A stretch of DNA of 64,000 nucleotides from positions 1,860,001 to 1,924,000 of the forward strand of contig NZ_NESP01000001.1 in NCBI RefSeq assembly GCF_003063475.1, given 5' to 3'. Shown here in pieces: positions 9,956-18,875 of this stretch; within the stretch, counting starts at the first letter, position 1, and each line of letters begins with the position of its first letter. The DNA comes from Limnohabitans curvus. GTDB taxonomy: Bacteria > Pseudomonadota > Gammaproteobacteria > Burkholderiales > Burkholderiaceae_C. A program made the position numbers and the translations under genes. The notes below the pieces were generated by a model that saw only the letters and a list, made by a program, of their open reading frames with translations, did not search any database and was not told where the DNA came from.

Positions 9956-12018
9956 GCTGCATTGACCTCCGATGTGGTTGCCTCATTCACATCCATCGCC
10001 AAGGCAATCGGACCTGCGGCGCTGTCGTCTTCGTCGTCCGTCATCTCTGCTTCTTCGGCACTCGATGGTGCATCTGCTTCCAGCAGGTGCAGCAGGTGGC
10101 CGCTGATGTCGAGGCTGATGTCGTCAATCTCGCTCAAGCGCAGTTGCACGTGAGCGCCGCGTGGCAAATCGCCGCCACCGAACACGGGCAAGACCAAAGG
10201 CAGGTCATCGGCACGCGCCATGGGCGGCTGGCCAGGGAAGGCTTTGAACACGGTGGCGCTGAGTTCGGTGATGTTGTTCTGCTTCAAATACTGCAGCGTC
10301 CAAAAACGCTCCATGCCGTTTTGGTAGGCGTTGTACGCGCCATAGGCGCCATCAAATGCAGAGATGATGGAGAACAGCTCGGCGTCTTTCGGTTTGAACG
10401 GCGCAGCCAAAGCCGCCGTGCTGCCGTGTTTGGCGCACGCAATGATTTGCCATTGGTTGACGAGGTCGGTGTAGCGGCGTAGGGGCGAGGTGCTCCACGC
10501 ATAGCTGGGCACGCCAATGCCAGCGTGTGGCAACGCCTTGGTGCCCATGCGTACTTTGACGCCGGGCAACAAGCTGGCTTGGCTGCGGTAGATGCCGGGC
10601 ACGCCCAGCTCGGCCATCCAATTGCCCCAGGTGCTGTTGGCCAAAATCATGGCTTCGGCCACCATCAAGTCGAGCGGTGCGCCGCGCTGGCGGATGCTGA
10701 TGTGCACTTGCTCGTTGCCTGTGGGCGTTGCGCCGTTGTTGCCTACGAGGCGGAAGTTGTAGTCAGGGCGGTTGAAGTTTTCGGGCTTGCCGCGCACCAC
10801 TTCACGTTGGGCTTTGAGGTGCTGCGCCAAGCGGAACAGAAAAGCCAGTTCCGTGCGTGGCATGGCAGGCTCGACGGTGCCTGCAGCGTGCGTGAAGCTG
10901 GCGTCATTCAACCAAGCTTCGGTGACGATGGCATCGAGCTGGTCGTGGCGCAAGTTGGCAGCAATCGGCACACGCTCCACGCGTGTTTCGGTGTTTTGCA
11001 AGGCCAGCGTGGCCTCGTCGAACGTGGCGTACAGCGACACGGCGGGGCAGTCGCGGCCTTCTTGCAAGGTGTAGGTTTGCACCACGTCGTCGGGCAACAT
11101 GGTGATTTTGTAGCCCGGCATGTACACGGTGGACAAGCGGTTGCGGCCCAGTTGGTCAATCGCATCGCCCGGCTTCAAAGCTAGCGCAGGTGCGGCGATG
11201 TGAATGCCGAGTGTGACCGTGCCAGTGCCCAAGCCTTGCACAGACAAGGCATCGTCAATCTCGGTGGTGTGCGAGTCGTCAATCGAATAGGCCTGCACGT
11301 TGGCCAGCGGCAATTCGTCGGCAATGTTGGGTGCTTGCAGCGCAGGGAAGTTGGTGCCCTTGGGAAAGTTGTCAAACAAAAAGCGTTGCCAATGGAATTG
11401 GTAAGCCGAGGTGATGGCGCCTGCTTTTTGCAGCAAAGCCAGCGGCGCGGTTTGTGTGGCACGTGCGGCTTCGACCACGGCTTTGTATTCAGGTGCATTC
11501 TTGTCGGGCCTGAACAAGATTTTGTAGAGCTGCGTTTGAATGGGCGCGGGGCAAGCGCCTTGGCCCAACTCGGCTGCCCAGCTTTCAATTTGCGCTTGGA
11601 TTTGTTTTTTCTTTTCGATGCCCGCCAAGGCTTGGGCAATCACTTCGGCAGAGGCCTTCTTGAAGCGGCCTTTGCCGGCGCGGCGAAAGTAATGCGGCGC
11701 ATCAAACAGGCGAAGCAGCGCAGCGGTTTGCTCAGTCAGGGTGGCTTGTGCGCTGAAGTATTCGCGGGCGAGGTCGGCAAAACCAAACTCGTCTTCGGGG
11801 GCGAATTCCCAAGCGAGGTCGAGCTCAATGGTGGCGCTCAAAGCCTGTGCGTCGCGCATCAGGTCGGCGGGAGAGGGCTTCTCAAACTTGAGCAGTAAAT
11901 GGGCGGCCTTGACCTTGACCCGTTTGCCGGATTCCAGCTCGATTTGGGCCGAGCTCTCGGCTTCGGAGAGGATGCGACCCGTCTGGAATTTTCCAGCTTC
12001 TTCAAACAATGCGTACAT
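9952..12018 (-). CDS. RNase II/R-family exoribonuclease (RNB domain)
   Basis: A 688-residue 3'-5' exoribonuclease of the VacB/RNase II group. The RNB catalytic domain carries the acidic motif DDSHTTEIDDALSV near residue 250 and LGRNRLSTVYMPGYKITMLP (metal and RNA channel). A conserved SPLRRYTDLVNQWQI lies near residue 515. The C-terminus ends in an acidic, Asp/Glu/Ser-rich tail (about residues 640-688). It is shorter than RNase R and lacks an obvious Lys-rich tail, so it may be a Burkholderiales variant of RNase II. It is first in a run with the TonB-like gene, mtgA and ruvC. Confidence 0.9.
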   Translation of the reverse strand: MYALFEEAGKFQTGRILSEAESSAQIELESGKRVKVKAAHLLLKFEKPSPADLMRDAQALSATIELDLAWEFAPEDEFGFADLAREYFSAQATLTEQTAALLRLFDAPHYFRRAGKGRFKKASAEVIAQALAGIEKKKQIQAQIESWAAELGQGACPAPIQTQLYKILFRPDKNAPEYKAVVEAARATQTAPLALLQKAGAITSAYQFHWQRFLFDNFPKGTNFPALQAPNIADELPLANVQAYSIDDSHTTEIDDALSVQGLGTGTVTLGIHIAAPALALKPGDAIDQLGRNRLSTVYMPGYKITMLPDDVVQTYTLQEGRDCPAVSLYATFDEATLALQNTETRVERVPIAANLRHDQLDAIVTEAWLNDASFTHAAGTVEPAMPRTELAFLFRLAQHLKAQREVVRGKPENFNRPDYNFRLVGNNGATPTGNEQVHISIRQRGAPLDLMVAEAMILANSTWGNWMAELGVPGIYRSQASLLPGVKVRMGTKALPHAGIGVPSYAWSTSPLRRYTDLVNQWQIIACAKHGSTAALAAPFKPKDAELFSIISAFDGAYGAYNAYQNGMERFWTLQYLKQNNITELSATVFKAFPGQPPMARADDLPLVLPVFGGGDLPRGAHVQLRLSEIDDISLDISGHLLHLLEADAPSSAEEAEMTDDEDDSAAGPIALAMDVNEATTSEVNAA

Positions 12019-12042
12019 GGGCGCAATTGTCCCATGCCCGGC

Positions 12043-12669
12043 TTAAACGCCCGGCTGTAAATCTAGAAATGCCAGCACTTGTGGCAGGTAGCTTTCGAAG
12101 TTGCTGATGGCGTGGTCGCCGCCTTCCATGACCACTTGCTGCGAGCCTGGGTAACGGACTGTCATTTCGTGCCAATCCAGCACTTCGTCGCCTTTGGCAA
12201 TGAGGGCCCAAACGCGCTCGGGGTGGGGCAGGGGGCCGACTTCTAGGACGCGCAATTCGTCTACAAATTCAGGCGCAAAGTAAAAACGTTCAGTGGGGTC
12301 GTGCCATGCCGTTTGCTCCCCGATGTATGTCGCCAAGTCGCGGGCGGGGTCAATGGCGGGGTTGAGTAACACCGCTTTGCAGCCGCGTTGGACGGCCAGC
12401 CATGTGGCGTAGAACCCGCCGAGTGACGACCCCATCACTGCCATGCGGTGTGCAGGCCAATCGGCTGTGCCTTGATGGATCAAGGCCACCGCTGCTTGGG
12501 GGGATGGTGGCAGCTGCGGGCACCACCAGGTGATATGTGGGTACTGCTCGGCCATGACTTTGGTCATTTGTTGAGCTTTGGTGGACTGCGGCGAGGAGCG
12601 AAACCCGTGCAAATACAACACGTGAGTGGTGGGCTGTGGGATGTCTCGCGGGATATTTTTCAGGGGCAT
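12043..12669 (-). CDS. YqiA/UPF0227-like alpha/beta-hydrolase esterase
   Basis: A small serine hydrolase of 208 residues. The N-terminal strand HVLYLHGFRSSP gives the oxyanion region, GSSLGGFYATW holds the nucleophile serine, KGDEVLDW the acidic residue and GGDHAISNFE the histidine. This layout is that of YqiA-type carboxylesterases. The natural substrate is not evident. It is divergent from rodA with a 56-bp promoter-sized gap and lies 24 bp upstream of the RNB ribonuclease gene. Confidence 0.82.
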   Translation of the reverse strand: MPLKNIPRDIPQPTTHVLYLHGFRSSPQSTKAQQMTKVMAEQYPHITWWCPQLPPSPQAAVALIHQGTADWPAHRMAVMGSSLGGFYATWLAVQRGCKAVLLNPAIDPARDLATYIGEQTAWHDPTERFYFAPEFVDELRVLEVGPLPHPERVWALIAKGDEVLDWHEMTVRYPGSQQVVMEGGDHAISNFESYLPQVLAFLDLQPGV

Positions 12670-12725
12670 GCCAAATGCTAGCAGTGCCCGCAGGCCATCG
12701 GCTGCGACAGGGGATAATCGCGGTC

Positions 12726-13880
12726 ATGTCCACCGTCATCCACAAACCCAGCCCATTTCAGCGCCTGATGCCTTTGCTCAAAGGATTTGATGGTCCCTTG
12801 GCGTTTGGCATTTTCTTGTTGGCGTGTGCGGGTTTGTTGACCATGTATTCGTCAGGTTTTGCCAACGGTGCGCGCTTTTTTGACCATGGCCGCAACATGC
12901 TGATTGCCGGTTTCATCATGTTTGTGGTGGCCCAAATTCCGCCACAGCGTTTGATGGCGTTTGCGGTTCCGCTCTACACCGTGGGCGTGGCTCTGCTGGT
13001 GGCGGTGGCGCTGTTTGGCTTGACCAAAAAGGGCGCACGGCGCTGGCTCAATGTGGGCGTGGTCATTCAGCCCAGCGAGATCATGAAAATTGCGATGCCG
13101 CTGATGCTGGCCTGGTGGTTTCAAAAGCGCGAAGGTCAGTTGCGCCCACTCGACTTTTTGGTGGCGGGATTGCTGCTGATCGTGCCTGTGGCCCTGATCG
13201 TGCGTCAGCCTGATTTGGGAACTGCCATTTTGGTGTTGTCTGCTGGCATGGCCGTGATTTTCTTTGCAGGTTTGAGCTGGTGGCTGATCGTGCCGCCCAT
13301 CCTCATGGGGGTGGTGGGCGTGGGCTTGGTGGTGTTCTTTGAACCCACCTTGTGCGCTGATGGTTTCCGTTGGCCCATCCTGCATGACTACCAGCAACAA
13401 CGTATTTGTACCTTGCTAGACCCGTCGCGAGACCCCTTGGGTAAAGGATTTCACATCATCCAAGGCATGATTGCCATTGGTTCTGGCGGCTTCTGGGGCA
13501 AAGGCTTCATGCAAGGCACCCAAACCCATTTGGACTTCATCCCAGAGCGCACCACTGACTTTGTGTTTGCTGCGTTTGGTGAAGAGTTTGGCTTGATCGG
13601 CAACTTGATGCTGATCGCTGCCTTCATCTTTTTGATTCTGCGCGGCTTGGCCATTGCGGTGGAAGGCCCCACCTTGTTTGCCCGTTTGTTGGCCGGTAGC
13701 GTGACCTTGAGCCTCTTTATCTACGCGTTTGTGAATATGGGCATGGTCAGCGGCATGCTGCCTGTGGTGGGTGTGCCATTGCCCTTCATCAGCTACGGCG
13801 GCACCGCCATGGTGACGCTGGGGTTGGGCTTAGGGATATTGATGTCGGTGGCCAAGGCCAAACAGTTGGTGCAGTCATAA
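12726..13880 (+). CDS. rodA: Rod shape-determining peptidoglycan polymerase RodA
   Basis: A SEDS-family glycosyltransferase that polymerises lipid II with PBP2 in the elongasome. The product has 384 residues from the ATG at 12726. An in-frame upstream start at 12636 would run into the divergent esterase gene and adds an atypical N-terminus. About ten membrane helices are visible, with SEDS motifs including GARRWLNVG, QPSEIMKIAMPLMLAW, VRQPDLGTA, and near the C-terminus GMLPVVGVPLPFISYGGTA. mreBCD and pbpA are not in the window. Confidence 0.95.
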   Translation: MSTVIHKPSPFQRLMPLLKGFDGPLAFGIFLLACAGLLTMYSSGFANGARFFDHGRNMLIAGFIMFVVAQIPPQRLMAFAVPLYTVGVALLVAVALFGLTKKGARRWLNVGVVIQPSEIMKIAMPLMLAWWFQKREGQLRPLDFLVAGLLLIVPVALIVRQPDLGTAILVLSAGMAVIFFAGLSWWLIVPPILMGVVGVGLVVFFEPTLCADGFRWPILHDYQQQRICTLLDPSRDPLGKGFHIIQGMIAIGSGGFWGKGFMQGTQTHLDFIPERTTDFVFAAFGEEFGLIGNLMLIAAFIFLILRGLAIAVEGPTLFARLLAGSVTLSLFIYAFVNMGMVSGMLPVVGVPLPFISYGGTAMVTLGLGLGILMSVAKAKQLVQS

Positions 13881-13887
13881 TTCCTGC

Positions 13888-15348
13888 ATGATTTCACGCG
13901 AACCTACCCTTGAGCGATTGGCCATTGCCCGTCAACTGTTGTTAGAGCCTTTCGGTTTGGACGAAACCGACTTGGCCAAAACATTGGCCGAAATCAAAGC
14001 GCACAAGGTCGACGAAGCCGATTTGTACTTTCAATACACCCGTGCCGAAGGCTGGAGTTTGGAAGAGGGCATTGTCAAGACAGGTTCTTTCAGCATCGAC
14101 CAAGGCGTAGGCGTGCGCGCCGTGAGCGGCGAAAAAACGGCTTTTGCTTATTCCGACGATATTTCCAAAGCCTCCTTGATGGACGCAGCACGCACCGTGC
14201 GCACGATTGGCGCCGCGGCCAAAGGTGGCCGTGTCAAAGTGCCCACGCGCAAGGTGGCGTCTAGCCGTTCTTTGTATGGTGGCTTGGACCCGATTTCTTC
14301 GCTCAACAGCACTGAAAAAGTTGAACTGTTGGGCCGCGTTGAACAAATGGCCCGCGCCAAAGACCCACGCATCATTCAAGTCATGGCTGGTTTGGCTAGC
14401 GAGTACGACGTGGTGATGGTGGTGCGTGCCGATGGCACCTTGGCCGCTGATGTGCGCCCCCTCGTGCGCCTGAGCGTGACCGTGATTGCTGAACAAAATG
14501 GCCGTCGCGAAGTGGGCTCCGCTGGTGGCGGTGGCCGCTTTGGTTTAGACCATTTCGATGATGCGCTGGCGCAAAGCTATGTAGACGAAGCCGTGCAACT
14601 CGCACTCACCAACCTCGATGCGCGCCCAGCCCCTGCGGGCGAGATGAGCGTGGTGTTGGGCCCAGGTTGGCCCGGCATCTTGTTGCACGAAGCGATTGGC
14701 CACGGCTTGGAAGGCGACTTCAACCGCAAAGGCTCAAGCGCATTCAGCGGCCGCATTGGCCAACGCGTGGCCGCCAAAGGCGTGACCGTGTTGGATGACG
14801 GCACCATTCCTGACCGTCGTGGCTCACTCAATGTGGACGACGAAGGCAACCCCAGCCAACGCAATGTGTTGATTGAGGATGGCATCTTGAAGGGCTACAT
14901 CCAAGACAGCATGAATGCCCGCTTGATGGGTGTAAAGCCCACAGGCAATGGCCGTCGCGAAAGCTACGCGCACGTGCCCATGCCACGTATGACCAACACG
15001 TATATGTTGGGCGGCGACAAATCACCCGAAGAAATTGTGTCGAGCTTGAAGAAGGGCTTGTACGCCGTGAACTTCGGCGGTGGTCAAGTGGACATCACCT
15101 CGGGCAAATTTGTGTTCTCGACCAGCCAAGCGTTTTGGGTGGAGAACGGCAAGATTCAATACCCCGTCAAAGGTGCGACCTTGGTGGGCAACGGACCCGA
15201 TGCTTTGACGCGTGTGAGCTTGATTGGCAACGACATGAAGCTCGACCCCGGTGTCGGTACGTGCGGCAAAGAAGGCCAAAGCGTGCCTGTGGGTGTGGGT
15301 CAACCGACTTTGCGTATTGATGGTTTGACTGTGGGTGGAACGGCATAA
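13888..15348 (+). CDS. tldD: Metalloprotease TldD
   Basis: A 486-residue TldD-type metalloprotease, partner of TldE/PmbA in processing modified peptides and degrading unfolded substrates. The HExxxH-type motif is in LLHEAIGHGLEGDFNRKGS near residue 268. Also visible are GSAGGGGRFG, the SYAHVPMPRMTNTYM segment and the C-terminal GTCGKEGQSVPVGVGQPTLR. It starts 7 bp after rodA. The partner pmbA is not in this window. Its 3' end is followed by the aroG attenuator region. Confidence 0.95.
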   Translation: MISREPTLERLAIARQLLLEPFGLDETDLAKTLAEIKAHKVDEADLYFQYTRAEGWSLEEGIVKTGSFSIDQGVGVRAVSGEKTAFAYSDDISKASLMDAARTVRTIGAAAKGGRVKVPTRKVASSRSLYGGLDPISSLNSTEKVELLGRVEQMARAKDPRIIQVMAGLASEYDVVMVVRADGTLAADVRPLVRLSVTVIAEQNGRREVGSAGGGGRFGLDHFDDALAQSYVDEAVQLALTNLDARPAPAGEMSVVLGPGWPGILLHEAIGHGLEGDFNRKGSSAFSGRIGQRVAAKGVTVLDDGTIPDRRGSLNVDDEGNPSQRNVLIEDGILKGYIQDSMNARLMGVKPTGNGRRESYAHVPMPRMTNTYMLGGDKSPEEIVSSLKKGLYAVNFGGGQVDITSGKFVFSTSQAFWVENGKIQYPVKGATLVGNGPDALTRVSLIGNDMKLDPGVGTCGKEGQSVPVGVGQPTLRIDGLTVGGTA

Positions 15349-15437
15349 ATGCCGTGGGCGGAACAGCCCAAGCGTCTCGCGTAAACCCTAGCCACTTGTC
15401 AGCAAACTGCCAGAATCTCTGTGCTACATTCCAACTC

Positions 15438-15506
15438 ATGAATTCAGCCCGTTTTTATTTTGCTTACTTTTTTATCTCACGCCCCCACGGCGGTCGAGAG
15501 ATCTGA
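15438..15506 (+). CDS. Phe/Tyr-rich leader peptide of the DAHP synthase gene
   Basis: A 22-codon ORF directly upstream of the DAHP synthase terminator-antiterminator. Residues 6-12 read FYFAYFF, four Phe and two Tyr in seven codons (15453-15473), followed by ISRPHGGREI and TGA. No strong Shine-Dalgarno is visible. This composition before an aromatic-pathway gene is typical of ribosome-mediated attenuation. When Phe- or Tyr-tRNA is short, a ribosome would stall on these codons and leave the heptamer CGGCGGT (15488-15494) free. Confidence 0.85.
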   Translation: MNSARFYFAYFFISRPHGGREI

Positions 15507-15537
15507 ACGTAGCCCAAACGCTCTGAACTCCCAAACC

Positions 15538-15566
15538 AACCGCCGGACCCCCGGCGGTTTTTTTTT
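15538..15566 (+). terminator. Attenuator terminator upstream of aroG
   Basis: AACCGCCGG (15538-15546) and CCGGCGGTT (15551-15559) form a 9-bp stem with a 4-base loop, followed by a run of T to 15566. The rising strand of this hairpin can instead pair through ACCGCCG (15539-15545) with CGGCGGT at 15488-15494 inside the leader peptide ORF. That heptamer is identical to the one at 15552-15558 in the falling strand, so antiterminator and terminator compete for the same partner. Confidence 0.88.
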
Positions 15567-15608
15567 GCCGAATTCTTAAATCATTTTTTCAAACTTCAGG
15601 ACGAGACC

Positions 15609-16718
15609 ATGAAAACGAACACCAGTTATCCAAGCCACGTTGAAAACACAAGTCAAACCGACGATCAACGTATCAAGGACATCACCGTGCTGCCTCCTCC
15701 CGAACATTTGATTCGCTTCTTCCCCATTCAGGGTACGCCCGTGGAGAAGCTGATCACCAAGACCCGCAAAACCATTCACAACATCATGCACGGCACAGAT
15801 GACCGCCTGCTGGTGGTGATTGGTCCATGCTCTATCCATGATCCTGCTGCCGCGATTGACTACGCGCGTCGCTTGCAACCGCTGCGCGAAAAATACGCCG
15901 ACACCTTGGAAATCGTGATGCGCGTGTACTTCGAAAAACCACGCACCACCGTGGGCTGGAAGGGCTTGATCAACGACCCGTACTTGGACGAGAGCTACCG
16001 CATCGACGAAGGCCTGCGCATTGCACGCCAGTTGCTGATTGAAATCAACCGCCTCGGCTTGCCTGCGGGCAGCGAGTTTTTGGATGCCATCAGCCCGCAA
16101 TACATTGGCGACTTGATTTCGTGGGGCGCGATTGGGGCGCGCACGACAGAGAGCCAAGTGCATCGCGAATTGGCCTCGGGTATTTCTGCACCCATCGGTT
16201 TCAAGAACGGCACCGATGGCAACATCAAAATTGCGACCGATGCGATCCAAGCCGCTGCTGGCGCGCACCACTTCTTGTCGGTGCATAAAAACGGCCAAGT
16301 GGCGATTGTGCAAACCAAGGGCAACAAAGACTGCCACGTGATTTTGCGCGGCGGTAAAACGCCGAACTACGACGCCGTCAGCGTGACTGCCGCTTGCGAA
16401 GAATTGGCCAAAGCCAAGTTGCCTGCCTCATTGATGGTGGACTGCAGCCACGCCAACAGCAGCAAGCAACACGAGCGTCAGCTGGTGGTGGCGAAAGACA
16501 TTGCCGATCAAATCAGCGGTGGTTCAAACCAAGTGTTTGGCGTGATGATTGAAAGCCACATTTTGGGTGGCGCTCAAAAGTTCACGCCAGGCAAAGACGA
16601 TGTGTCTCAACTGGAATACGGCAAGAGCATCACCGACGCGTGCTTGGATTGGAATGACTCGGTCGCTTCGTTGGACGTGTTGTCTGAGGCTGTGGCAGCG
16701 CGTCGCAAGCGCGCTTAA
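15609..16718 (+). CDS. aroG: 3-deoxy-7-phosphoheptulonate (DAHP) synthase, class I
   Basis: First enzyme of the shikimate pathway, condensing PEP and erythrose-4-phosphate. The product has 369 residues, with an N-terminal extension typical of feedback-regulated AroFGH enzymes. Motifs include LLVVIGPCSIHD (metal Cys), MRVYFEKPRTTVGWKGLIND, LPAGSEFLDAISPQY, GARTTESQVHRELASG, VIQTKG-like VAIVQTKGNKDCHVILRGG and MVDCSHANSSK. Whether it is Phe- or Tyr-sensitive cannot be decided by eye, so the symbol is approximate. It is expressed behind a Phe/Tyr leader-peptide attenuator. Confidence 0.94.
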   Translation: MKTNTSYPSHVENTSQTDDQRIKDITVLPPPEHLIRFFPIQGTPVEKLITKTRKTIHNIMHGTDDRLLVVIGPCSIHDPAAAIDYARRLQPLREKYADTLEIVMRVYFEKPRTTVGWKGLINDPYLDESYRIDEGLRIARQLLIEINRLGLPAGSEFLDAISPQYIGDLISWGAIGARTTESQVHRELASGISAPIGFKNGTDGNIKIATDAIQAAAGAHHFLSVHKNGQVAIVQTKGNKDCHVILRGGKTPNYDAVSVTAACEELAKAKLPASLMVDCSHANSSKQHERQLVVAKDIADQISGGSNQVFGVMIESHILGGAQKFTPGKDDVSQLEYGKSITDACLDWNDSVASLDVLSEAVAARRKRA

Positions 16719-16722
16719 GGGG

Positions 16723-16753
16723 CTTGGGCGAGGTCATCCGTGGCCTCGCCAAG
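16723..16753. terminator. Stem-loop between convergent aroG and mpl
   Basis: CTTGGGCGAGG (16723-16733) pairs with CCTCGCCAAG (16744-16753) with one bulged G. It lies between two converging genes, where a shared terminator is expected. No clear T-run follows on either strand, so termination efficiency is uncertain. Confidence 0.4.
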
Positions 16754-16769
16754 TAGGTTGCCAGTGAGC

Positions 16770-18212
16770 TTAGCCAGCCAAGGCAGCGAGCAGTTTGGCG
16801 TGAATGCCACCAAACCCGCCATTGCTCATGCACAGCACATGGTCGCCCGCTTGCGCAGCGGCGACCACTTGGGCAATGACCGCATCGATCGAGCCTGCGA
16901 CACAAGCGCGCGCGCCCATGGGGGCCAACGCTTCTACGGCATCCCAATCTAAGCCGCCCGAGTGGCAAAACGCGAGATCCGCGTATTCCAAGCTCCAAGG
17001 CAGTTGTGATTTCATCGTGCCCAGTTTCATCGTGTTGCTGCGTGGTTCAAACACCGCCAAGATGCGTGCGTTCGGGCCCACTTTGCGGCGCAGACCATCG
17101 ACGGTGGTGCGAATGGCGGTGGGGTGATGGGCGAAGTCGTCGTACACCGTGATGTCACCACCGGCGCGCGGCACAGTGCCGCGCACTTCCATGCGACGGC
17201 GTACGTTTTGGAATTCAGTCAACGAAGCAGCCGCTTGCGCGGGTGTCACGCCCAAGTGTTCGGCAGCTGCGATGGCGGCCAAGGCGTTGAGTTGGTTGTG
17301 CACGCCGGTGATGTCCCATTGCACGCGCCCCACCTCTTTGCCGTGGTGCAGCACTGCAAAGTTGTCGGGCTCACCTTGCACGGACCAACCGTCTGCGCCT
17401 GTTGCGTTGGCACTCCCGCCAAATTTGGCCACGCCGCTCCAGCAACCTTGGTCCAACACGCGTTGCAAGCTGTCTTCATCGGCGTTGACCACCACACGAC
17501 CGCTGCCGGGCACAGTGCGCACCAAGTGGTGGAACTGACGCTCGATGGCGGCGAGGTTGTCAAAGATGTCGGCGTGGTCAAACTCAAGGTTGTTCAAGAT
17601 GGCCGTGCGCGGGTGGTAATGCACAAATTTGCTGCGCTTGTCGAAGAAGGCGGTGTCGTACTCGTCGGCTTCAATCACGAAGGGTGTGCGTTTGTGGGTG
17701 GCTACGTCGGCTTCTGAGCTCAAACGACCCAAACGAGCCGACACGCCAAAGTTCATGGGCACGCCGCCGACCAAAAAGCCGGGCTCCAAGCCAGCCGCTT
17801 GAAGAATCCAAGCCAGCATAGATGTGGTGGTGGTTTTGCCGTGGGTGCCCGCGACTGCCAAAACGTGGCGAGGCTGGCTGGGGTGGTGCAACACATGTTC
17901 AGCCAGCCATTGGGGGCCACTGGTGTAGGTGGCGCCGCTTTCCAAAATGGCTTCCATTAGCGGGAATTTGGGTGAACCGTCGGCCAAGCGGGCGCGTGAC
18001 ACGACGTTGCCAATCACGTACACATCGGGTTTCAAAGCCATTTGGTCGGCATCAAAACCTTCAATCAGCTCAATTCCTAAGGCGCGGAGTTGGTCGCTCA
18101 TGGGCGGGTAGACACCCGCATCGCAACCTGTCACCTTGTGGCCCGCTTCACGCGCCAACGCAGCCAGTCCACCCATGAACGTGCCGCAAATTCCTAAAAT
18201 ATGTATATGCAT
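16770..18212 (-). CDS. mpl: UDP-MurNAc:L-alanyl-gamma-D-glutamyl-meso-diaminopimelate ligase
   Basis: A peptidoglycan-recycling ligase that reattaches the recovered tripeptide to UDP-MurNAc in the cytoplasm. At 480 residues it has the typical Mpl length and N-terminus (HIHILGICGTFMGGLAALA). The ATP loop is VAGTHGKTTTTSMLAW, the central domain has VIEADEYDTAFFDKRSKFVHY, and the C-terminal domain has VYDDFAHHPTAI. AmpD, encoded at about 29437-30021, acts in the same recycling pathway. It converges with aroG. Confidence 0.95.
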   Translation of the reverse strand: MHIHILGICGTFMGGLAALAREAGHKVTGCDAGVYPPMSDQLRALGIELIEGFDADQMALKPDVYVIGNVVSRARLADGSPKFPLMEAILESGATYTSGPQWLAEHVLHHPSQPRHVLAVAGTHGKTTTTSMLAWILQAAGLEPGFLVGGVPMNFGVSARLGRLSSEADVATHKRTPFVIEADEYDTAFFDKRSKFVHYHPRTAILNNLEFDHADIFDNLAAIERQFHHLVRTVPGSGRVVVNADEDSLQRVLDQGCWSGVAKFGGSANATGADGWSVQGEPDNFAVLHHGKEVGRVQWDITGVHNQLNALAAIAAAEHLGVTPAQAAASLTEFQNVRRRMEVRGTVPRAGGDITVYDDFAHHPTAIRTTVDGLRRKVGPNARILAVFEPRSNTMKLGTMKSQLPWSLEYADLAFCHSGGLDWDAVEALAPMGARACVAGSIDAVIAQVVAAAQAGDHVLCMSNGGFGGIHAKLLAALAG

Positions 18213-18284
18213 CCACCCATTTTAGGAGGGTGTTTCGGGCTAGCTTGAGCGAGTCGGTGTGGGTGGCCCCACAATCGCGTCTAT

Positions 18285-18875
18285 ATGAATACGGTTCAAG
18301 AAGAAATTGCAGCCACGGCGGCGCGCATGGTCGTGGAAGAAGGGCTTGAGTACGGGCCCGCCAAACGCCGCGCGGTCAAGCAACTGGGCTTGAATGCACG
18401 TGCGCAGCTGCCGAACAACGACCAAGTCGAAGACGCCGTGCGTGAGTATTTGGACTTGTTTTGTGCCGACACCCAGCCTGCCGAGCTTGCCGCTTTGCGT
18501 GAGCTCGCCATCGTGTGGATGGAGCGCATGGCAGCTTTCCGTCCTCACTTGGGCGGGGCCGTGTGGCGCGGTACGGCCACCGGTTTGTCTGACATTTATC
18601 TACAGTTGTTTTGCGATGACTCCAAATCAGCTGAAATTAGCCTCATTGACCACAATGTGCGCTACGAGGTCAGCACGGTTCAAGGCTTCCAGGGGGAGGC
18701 GGTGGATGCGTTGAGCATCTTGAGCAGTTGCCCAAGCCTGTCCCAAAAAGTCTTGGTGCATCTGATGATTTACGACTTGGACGACTTGCGCGGCGCCTTG
18801 AAACCAGATGCCAAAGGCCTTTCTCAGCGCGGTGATTTGTCTGCATTAAAAAGCTTAATGAAGGACGTTGAATGA
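18285..18875 (+). CDS. Conserved hypothetical protein, possible nucleotidyltransferase-like fold
   Basis: A 196-residue cytoplasmic protein with no signal peptide or membrane helix. The N-terminal third is helical (VQEEIAATAARMVVEEGLEYG). The middle, GAVWRGTATGLSDIYLQLF, resembles the G-S/T...D-x-D-type strand of nucleotidyltransferase-like proteins, but the second acidic position is not clear. A function cannot be assigned. It overlaps the next gene (TlpA-like) by four bases and is therefore probably co-expressed with it. Confidence 0.75.
   Translation: MNTVQEEIAATAARMVVEEGLEYGPAKRRAVKQLGLNARAQLPNNDQVEDAVREYLDLFCADTQPAELAALRELAIVWMERMAAFRPHLGGAVWRGTATGLSDIYLQLFCDDSKSAEISLIDHNVRYEVSTVQGFQGEAVDALSILSSCPSLSQKVLVHLMIYDLDDLRGALKPDAKGLSQRGDLSALKSLMKDVE

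Noticed and set aside
12636..12725. N-terminal extension of rodA
   Set aside because: It overlaps the divergent esterase gene, and the ATG at 12726 gives the typical RodA N-terminus.
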